Below, piece after piece: positions 59,710-64,000 of a stretch of DNA of 64,000 nucleotides. The stretch lies in the NCBI GenBank assembly GCA_017448245.1, contig JAFSLV010000044.1:1-64000 (forward strand), written 5' to 3'. Position 1 is the first letter of the stretch. Each line of letters opens with the position of its first letter. The translations under genes were made by a program, and so were the position numbers. The stretch is from Lachnospiraceae bacterium. GTDB taxonomy: Bacteria > Bacillota > Clostridia > Lachnospirales > Lachnospiraceae. The notes under the pieces were generated by a model. The model did not search any database. It had not been told where the DNA came from and worked only from the letters and a program-made list of their open reading frames with translations.

Positions 59710-60978
59710 TTATCGCCAGAAAATCCAGATAAAGAGATATCCTGCCGCAACGGCGGTCAGCGTAAAAGGGATGCCGATGCGGAAAAAGTCTTTAAAGCCG
59801 GCATCGTACCCTTCTTTTCGCAGCATGCCCATTGCCGTGATATTGGCGCTTGCGCCGATCGGTGTCAAATTGCCGCCGAGCGTTGCACCGCACAACAGAC
59901 CGAAATAGAGCAGATACGGCTCGATACCGAGCTGCGAGGTGACGACGCTCAAAACCGGCAGCATGGTTGCCACATAGGGAATATTGTCCACAAACGCGGA
60001 GATTGCCACCGATCCCCAGACGATGATGGTATATAAAAGAAATACGTTGCTGCCGCCCGCGGAGACGATGAGCATCGCAAATTCATCGATGATCCCGACT
60101 TCGGTCACACCACCGATGACGATAAAGAGCGAGGTCAAAAGGAGCAGTGTTTCAAAGTCGATGCTTTTGAAGGCGTGAACGATATGTGAGGTGTCGCGCT
60201 TTTGCAGATAATCGATGAGAACGGTGATGAGAGCAAGCGTCAGACAGATGAGACCATTGGTGACAGCCGGCTTGTCGTCGATAAAGGAAGCACTGATCAG
60301 AAGCGCCACCATGAGGAGAAGCATCACGGTCGGCAGAAAGCTGCGGACATCCGTATGCTCTTCATTGGTCACGGGGTCCTTTTCCCTGCGGAAGAGAATC
60401 ATCATGATCGGTACCGTGACGATCGCACCCAGCTCCGTTGCGAAGAACATGCCGGGACGTCCCTTCATCCAGAAAAAGGAGGTAAAGTCCATGCCGGCAT
60501 AATCACCCAGAAGGATCGAGGTCGTATCGCCGACGAGAGTCGCAGCGCCCTGCAGATTGGAGGATACGGCAATCGAGAGGATCATCGGAATCGGCGAGAT
60601 GCCCAGCTTTTTGCAGATCGCAAGTCCGACCGGCGCAACCATCAGGACGGTTGCGACATTGTCGATAAAGGCGGAGATGATTCCGGAAAAGAGCGACATG
60701 CAGATCGTCACCATCATCACGTTTTTGGAATGATCGAGGAGAAATTCCGCGATCTTTGCGGGCATCCGGGAGTCAATAAAATAATCGACAATGATCATCG
60801 TGCCGGCGATCATCATCAGAACGTTCCAGTTGATGGTCGAAAAAATCTCCGTCAACGGAAGGATGCCAAGGATGAGAAATACCACCGCAGTGATACCCGC
60901 GATCCATACGCGGCGTTTGGGCATCGTGATAATCAGTACATACATCAGGATAAAAAGTATCAGTGCGGGAATGCGCAT
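59710..60978 (-). CDS. ArsB/NhaD-superfamily ion transporter
   Basis: A 422-residue polytopic protein of the IT superfamily (SLC13/ArsB/NhaD). It has about eleven TM segments with two inverted-repeat motifs, SAFIDNVATVLMVAPVGLAI and SAFVDNIPYVATMLPVL, and NLQGAATLVGDTTSIL / NLTPIGASANITAMG after them. Substrate could be Na+/H+, arsenite or a dicarboxylate. The Asp-Asn motifs resemble NhaD and P-protein relatives. SD GGAGG. It is first in order after HIT on the minus strand, 3 nt from the HIT stop, so probably in one operon with the three genes upstream. Confidence 0.87.
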   Translation of the reverse strand: MRIPALILFILMYVLIITMPKRRVWIAGITAVVFLILGILPLTEIFSTINWNVLMMIAGTMIIVDYFIDSRMPAKIAEFLLDHSKNVMMVTICMSLFSGIISAFIDNVATVLMVAPVGLAICKKLGISPIPMILSIAVSSNLQGAATLVGDTTSILLGDYAGMDFTSFFWMKGRPGMFFATELGAIVTVPIMMILFRREKDPVTNEEHTDVRSFLPTVMLLLMVALLISASFIDDKPAVTNGLICLTLALITVLIDYLQKRDTSHIVHAFKSIDFETLLLLTSLFIVIGGVTEVGIIDEFAMLIVSAGGSNVFLLYTIIVWGSVAISAFVDNIPYVATMLPVLSVVTSQLGIEPYLLYFGLLCGATLGGNLTPIGASANITAMGMLRKEGYDAGFKDFFRIGIPFTLTAVAAGYLFIWIFWR

Positions 60979-60981
60979 GGG

Positions 60982-61395
60982 TCAGCCTCCGGTGATTTCC
61001 GAAAAAACGGATTGCAGTACTTCGGGCTCCGCGGGGGCCGGTTTCCAGTTGATATGTTCCGGATCGGAAAGATAGCGGGGAATCAGGTGGATGTGATAGT
61101 GTAATACCGTTTGTCCGGCAACCTCTCCGTTGTTTTGTGTCATGTTCATGCCGTCGGGAGAGAGCTTTTCCTTTAACAGGCCGGCAACCCTGCGGGCACG
61201 CAGCATGGCTGCAGAGGCCGTCTGTTCATCCATGGCAAACAGGTCAGGGTAATGCTCTTTGGGAATCACGAGCGTATGCCCTTTGGTAGCCGGAGCAAGG
61301 TCCAGTATCGCGACAAATTCCTCATCCTCATAGATCTTTTTGGAAGGGATGTCTCCGTTTGCGATTTTACAAAAGATGCATGCCGGGTCTTTCAT
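60982..61395 (-). CDS. HIT-family nucleotide-binding protein
   Basis: A 137-residue histidine-triad protein (HINT/PKCI type), hydrolysing phosphoramidates such as AMP-lysine or adenylated ligands. Zinc Cys pair CIFC near the N-terminus and the triad HYHIHLIPR near 103. The start at ATG 61395 follows AAAGGAG; an upstream frame extension is rhomboid shadow. It lies between the rhomboid and the ion transporter genes. Confidence 0.94.
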   Translation of the reverse strand: MKDPACIFCKIANGDIPSKKIYEDEEFVAILDLAPATKGHTLVIPKEHYPDLFAMDEQTASAAMLRARRVAGLLKEKLSPDGMNMTQNNGEVAGQTVLHYHIHLIPRYLSDPEHINWKPAPAEPEVLQSVFSEITGG

Positions 61396-61414
61396 GTGTT
61401 TTTCTCCTTTTTTG

Positions 61415-62029
61415 TCACAACAGAGCGTCAAGATCGATGTTTTTCCGCGGGGCGATAAACAAGAAACCCAGGATCGCTCCGCAAAGAAGGCCTGCGATAT
61501 GTGCGATGTTATTGACGGCTGTTGACCGCAGCCCCGTATATAAAGAATAAGCAACCATAAAAACGATGCGAGGAAGAAGAGAAGAGCCGAACCGTTTTTC
61601 TTTGGGGGTAAGCAGTAATAAAACCAGCATCGCGCCCATCACGCCGAAAACGGCACCGGAGGCACCAAGGGATACCCAGTGCTCACGATGTGTGACTTCA
61701 TAAAAGACGGTCATCACGTTGCCGACGATACCACTCCCCAGGTACAGGATGGTATAGAGGATGTGTCCGAGATTGCGCTCGACCACGGCGCCGATATAAA
61801 ACAGCAGAATCATATTGCCAAAAAGATGGGAGAGACTCTCATGCAAAAACATCGCGCTGACAAGACGGTTGTATTCATGCGATACCAGCACCTTGTCGAC
61901 ATCGAGAACGCCCAGGGCATAGAGTGTGTCTTTGGTCAGCGCGACGGCCAGATAGAGAACGACGTTCATGGCTACAAGCGCAACGGTAACCGTGGAGCGG
62001 AGCCACCGGCGGTCAAATGCGTAGTACAT
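61415..62029 (-). CDS. Rhomboid family intramembrane serine protease
   Basis: A 204-residue six-TM rhomboid. The nucleophile is in GASGAVFG, the catalytic His in NNIAHIAGLLCG and the conserved HLFGN of TM2 is present. It cleaves TM substrates within the bilayer; its substrate here is unknown. The start codon directly abuts the stop of the flavodoxin-SCP2 gene with no gap, so it is translationally coupled. Confidence 0.92.
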   Translation of the reverse strand: MYYAFDRRWLRSTVTVALVAMNVVLYLAVALTKDTLYALGVLDVDKVLVSHEYNRLVSAMFLHESLSHLFGNMILLFYIGAVVERNLGHILYTILYLGSGIVGNVMTVFYEVTHREHWVSLGASGAVFGVMGAMLVLLLLTPKEKRFGSSLLPRIVFMVAYSLYTGLRSTAVNNIAHIAGLLCGAILGFLFIAPRKNIDLDALL

Positions 62030-63046
62030 TTATTCCTTTTCCATGAAGGGAAACAGCTGGTCCAGAAGGCGCAGCAGTTTGAATTCGCCCTTCATCTTCA
62101 TGCTGCCCGACATAAAGGCGCGCTGGAATGTCATGCGCGCGCCGACGATGTTGTCGAGAATCTCTTTTTCCAGGCTGATCACAACATCCGCCGCATCTTC
62201 CGACGCGCCGGCCGTACAGGTGCAAGAGCCGCCCGCTACCTGCAACTGCAGCACCTTGAGGGCGGGACGGTCCGTAACGGAGATACGGTATAAAGCCCTG
62301 ACCTTGTCCGAAGGCGTATAGGCGGCACGGAATTTTGCAAGATACTCTTCCGGATCGTCACCGGACGCAGTATCCTTGCCCATACGCGAGCGGAAGAGGT
62401 TGGTCAGTTCCTGGATGTCTTCTTTTTGTGTCTGCACAAAACTCTCGTCGGATGCGTATTGCGACAACTGCTCCGATTCCTGCGGCGTCAGATCCGGCGT
62501 CATCGTCATCGAGATCCGCGCTTTGACTGCCTGGTTGGAATTGGGAAGGCCCGAGAGCTTCTGGTTGATCGAGCGGTAAAAGTTTTCGGCCTTTTTTTCG
62601 ATCAGATCGCTGTATGCGGTATTGTCCTCGAGCGTCTGTGTCTCCTCAATATAGCCGCAGACACCGTCGCAGGGAAGACCGCCGAGGATCTCCCAAGCGG
62701 TCGAAAGATAGGTCATGCCGTCGCGCTCGCCGTAGGTGGTCGACATGACGACCGGCATCATATAGATGGCAGCGATCTTTTTTTTGTCTCCGTAGAGCCA
62801 TAACGCATCGAGAAACTGTGTCATAAAACCGCCGACGCCGTACCACTCTACGGTCGAAGCCAGAAGAATGCCGTCCGCGTCCTTCACCGTGCCCGCAAGC
62901 GAGGTGATGGAGTTTTTTTGTTCATAGAGATTAAACTGCTCTACGGTGACGTTGAGCTCGCGGAATACCTTGGCCATCCGACTGATGACATAGAGCGTCG
63001 GGTCGTCAATGATCCCGCGTCCGCCATAATATATGTTGATCTTCAT
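62030..63046 (-). CDS. Flavodoxin-like/NADPH-FMN reductase fused to SCP2-like domain
   Basis: A 338-residue protein. Residues 1-170 are a flavodoxin-type fold (INIYYGGRG, then GILLASTVEWYGVGGFMTQF) as in NAD(P)H-dependent FMN reductases, though the FMN phosphate loop is not the classic one. Residues about 175-225 are a linker. The C-terminal about 100 residues (DVVISLEKEILDNIVGARMT, then RAFMSGSMKMKGEFKLLRLLD) match SCP2 sterol-carrier-like lipid-binding domains. Possible role: reduction of a lipid-bound or quinone-like substrate. Start at ATG 63046 after GGAGGTG. Confidence 0.8.
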   Translation of the reverse strand: MKINIYYGGRGIIDDPTLYVISRMAKVFRELNVTVEQFNLYEQKNSITSLAGTVKDADGILLASTVEWYGVGGFMTQFLDALWLYGDKKKIAAIYMMPVVMSTTYGERDGMTYLSTAWEILGGLPCDGVCGYIEETQTLEDNTAYSDLIEKKAENFYRSINQKLSGLPNSNQAVKARISMTMTPDLTPQESEQLSQYASDESFVQTQKEDIQELTNLFRSRMGKDTASGDDPEEYLAKFRAAYTPSDKVRALYRISVTDRPALKVLQLQVAGGSCTCTAGASEDAADVVISLEKEILDNIVGARMTFQRAFMSGSMKMKGEFKLLRLLDQLFPFMEKE

Positions 63047-63135
63047 GCCCACCTCCAACGCTCATGATTTTACCATATAAAAAGGGTGTTAGGCAATCGG
63101 GCGGATCAAAAGCGTGATGGCGCATGCCGGCATTG

Positions 63136-63201
63136 TTTGCACATATTGAAACTACTGTGTGCAAAAAACGGGATCAAAGCGGATTTAAAACGGGATCAAA
63201 G
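63136..63201. repeat. Inverted and direct repeats upstream of tRNA-Gly
   Basis: TTTGCACA (63136-63143) and TGTGCAAA (63158-63165) form an 8-bp inverted repeat with a 14-nt gap. AAAACGGGATCAAAG occurs twice, at 63165-63179 and 63187-63201 (22-bp period), with looser relatives after it (GGTTCAAAG, GGTTGAAAACGGG). The whole gap 63047-63241 has no gene that I can support. Confidence 0.7.
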
Positions 63202-63241
63202 ATGGTTCAAAGCCGGTTGAAAACGGGCGTTTTAACGAATA

Positions 63242-63270
63242 TTGACAGGGATTTTGGCCTGGTGTATAAT
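63242..63270 (+). promoter_or_regulatory. tRNA-Gly promoter, perfect consensus
   Basis: TTGACA (63242-63247) and TATAAT (63265-63270) at 17 bp are both exact consensus. The predicted start is near 63277, the first base of the 15-nt inverted repeat GCAGGTC-A-GACCTGC (63277-63291). Confidence 0.95.
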
Positions 63271-63299
63271 ATCCTAGCAGGTCAGACCTGCACATACAT

Positions 63300-63372
63300 G
63301 CGATAGTAGCTTAGCTGGTAAAGCGCCACCTTGCCAAGGTGGAGACCGCGGGTTCGAATCCCGTCTGTCGCT
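63300..63372 (+). tRNA. tRNA-Gly(GCC)
   Basis: A 73-nt cloverleaf. Acceptor GCGATAG pairs with CTGTCGC with one T-G pair, anticodon stem CCACC/GGTGG with loop TTGCCAA gives anticodon GCC, and T loop TTCGAAT. The discriminator is T, normal for glycine, and CCA is not encoded. Its 3' end is a typical attachment site for tyrosine integrases, and an integrase gene faces it. Confidence 0.96.
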
Positions 63373-63385
63373 CTCGAGGGAGATT

Positions 63386-63423
63386 CCCCGAAACCCACTG
63401 TTTATGCGGGTTTCGGGGTTTTT
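63386..63423 (+). terminator. Intrinsic terminator after tRNA-Gly
   Basis: An 11-bp perfect stem (63386-63396 with 63408-63418) has an 11-nt loop and is followed by TTTTT. It ends the tRNA transcript and separates it from the oppositely read integrase gene. Confidence 0.94.
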
Positions 63424-63482
63424 CTATTGCCGAAAAAATCGCGATTTTTGTTTACTTTTGTTTACCGGTTGTTTACCACGGA

Positions 63483-64000
63483 TCAGGCATCTAACACGGC
63501 AAGCGCATTGGCCATATTGAGACCGGTGTAGTAGTTCTTTTTGGCAACCTCGGGGGAGTTTCCGAACAGCTGTGCCGCCATGATGATATTGCCCCCTGAG
63601 CGCTCTACAACGTCCGTGATGGCGTTTCTGCGGAATCCGTGAGGTCCTCTCGTTAAATCCCTTGAAATGGGGATTTCGAGCTTCCTGCACATCCTCCGGT
63701 AAAAGTTGTAGACCGCGTTGTTGGTGATGACGCCGGTCTGCGATTCTGCCGGAAAAAGGTAATCTCCGGTGATACCCTGTTCCCGATGAACCGCACGCAA
63801 CCGCTCCAGGAAGGCGTCGAGTTCCTTTGTGATGGGATAACGCCTGTTTTTGTTGGTTTTCGTGTGGTTCACAATCTGAAAGTGCTCTTTGACAGAACCG
63901 CCGTTGCGCTTGACGGTGATCTGCTCGCGGCAGATTTCGATATAGGATTCATGGATGTCCGACCAGCGTAACGCCGGTACCTCGCCTCTTCTCAATCCCA
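63483..64000 (-). CDS. Tyrosine recombinase/integrase, C-terminal part (cut by window edge)
   Basis: The visible 172 residues are the catalytic domain of a phage-type integrase. Motifs are GLRRGEVPALRWSDI (catalytic Arg), a beta-strand Lys region (HTKTNKNRRYPIT), HGFRRNAITDVV (box II His-x-x-Arg), QLFGNSPEVAKKNYYTG (last His position is Asn, Tyr nucleophile in YYTG). The reading frame stays open through 64000, so the N-terminal domains lie outside the window. It lies 110 bp from tRNA-Gly, pointing toward it, which suggests the end of an integrated phage or conjugative element. Confidence 0.92.
   Translation of the reverse strand, partial: GLRRGEVPALRWSDIHESYIEICREQITVKRNGGSVKEHFQIVNHTKTNKNRRYPITKELDAFLERLRAVHREQGITGDYLFPAESQTGVITNNAVYNFYRRMCRKLEIPISRDLTRGPHGFRRNAITDVVERSGGNIIMAAQLFGNSPEVAKKNYYTGLNMANALAVLDA

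Noticed and set aside
63136..63201. CRISPR-like or att-like repeats
   Set aside because: Only two exact 15-nt copies at 22-bp period, with no spacer regularity and no cas genes. They are also upstream of the tRNA, not at its 3' end.

Overview
The window reads as chromosomal DNA of an anaerobic, motile, Gram-positive Clostridia member, most likely Lachnospiraceae-like (inferred). The grounds are a moderately high GC content, strong Shine-Dalgarno sites, frequent GTG/TTG starts, an NADH-linked [FeFe]-hydrogenase operon, a butyryl-CoA:acetate CoA-transferase-type gene, flagellin with FliS, a Tad/Flp pilus operon with lachnospiral accessory proteins, and no outer-membrane genes. Genes are very tightly packed: most operon joints are 1-17 nt overlaps, and most convergent pairs meet within about 10 nt or overlap.

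Layout. 1-5507: a small unknown gene, a Na/Pi symporter with a PhoU tail, a class II Fic protein, a FapA-family protein and MscL. 5502-12671: a divergent hydrogenase locus. The minus arm encodes DRTGG, anti-sigma-like ATPase, DRTGG and PHP proteins. The plus arm encodes the NuoE-like, ATPase, 2Fe-2S, NuoF-like and catalytic [FeFe] subunits. 12680-15581: a FecBCD-type metal-chelate ABC importer. 15742-20062: an SGNH hydrolase, a large membrane-anchored M15 peptidase and a TIGR00300/ornithine-cyclodeaminase-like protein. 20192-26295: the CoA-transferase, a TPR protein ending in a degenerate AAA-like domain, and glycogen branching enzyme, closed by a strong terminator. 26426-31426: a large DUF6240/FliK-like protein, flagellin and FliS.

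31668-41277 is a complete Tad-type pilus operon (prepilin peptidase, TadZ, TadA, TadB, TadC, Flp pilin, DUF5702-like, TadE-like with Cys repeats, second prepilin peptidase, pseudopilin, FHA protein) behind a structured leader. It is followed by a degenerate GGDEF-EAL protein. 42657-45259 holds proC and aspS. 45484-52780 is a phosphonate-type ABC importer (phnD, phnC, phnE, phnE) followed by a divergent tyrosine phosphatase, an unrecognised P-loop protein and a cytosolic 5'-nucleotidase, possibly one organophosphate salvage module. 52790-57673 has a SprA-like HExxH protein, two tandem membrane GGDEF paralogues and a two-component system. 57769-63046 is housekeeping (rsmA, tatD, tRNA-Lys, ion transporter, HIT, rhomboid, flavodoxin-SCP2 fusion).

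The right edge has a tRNA-Gly with a near-consensus promoter and a strong terminator. A tyrosine integrase facing it runs off the window, the classic arrangement of an element integrated at a tRNA gene. Several systems converge on surface behaviour (flagellum, Tad pilus, c-di-GMP proteins). The least explained parts are the hydrogenase-linked regulatory quartet, the Phn/phosphatase/P-loop/nucleotidase cluster and the TPR/pseudo-AAA protein upstream of glgB.
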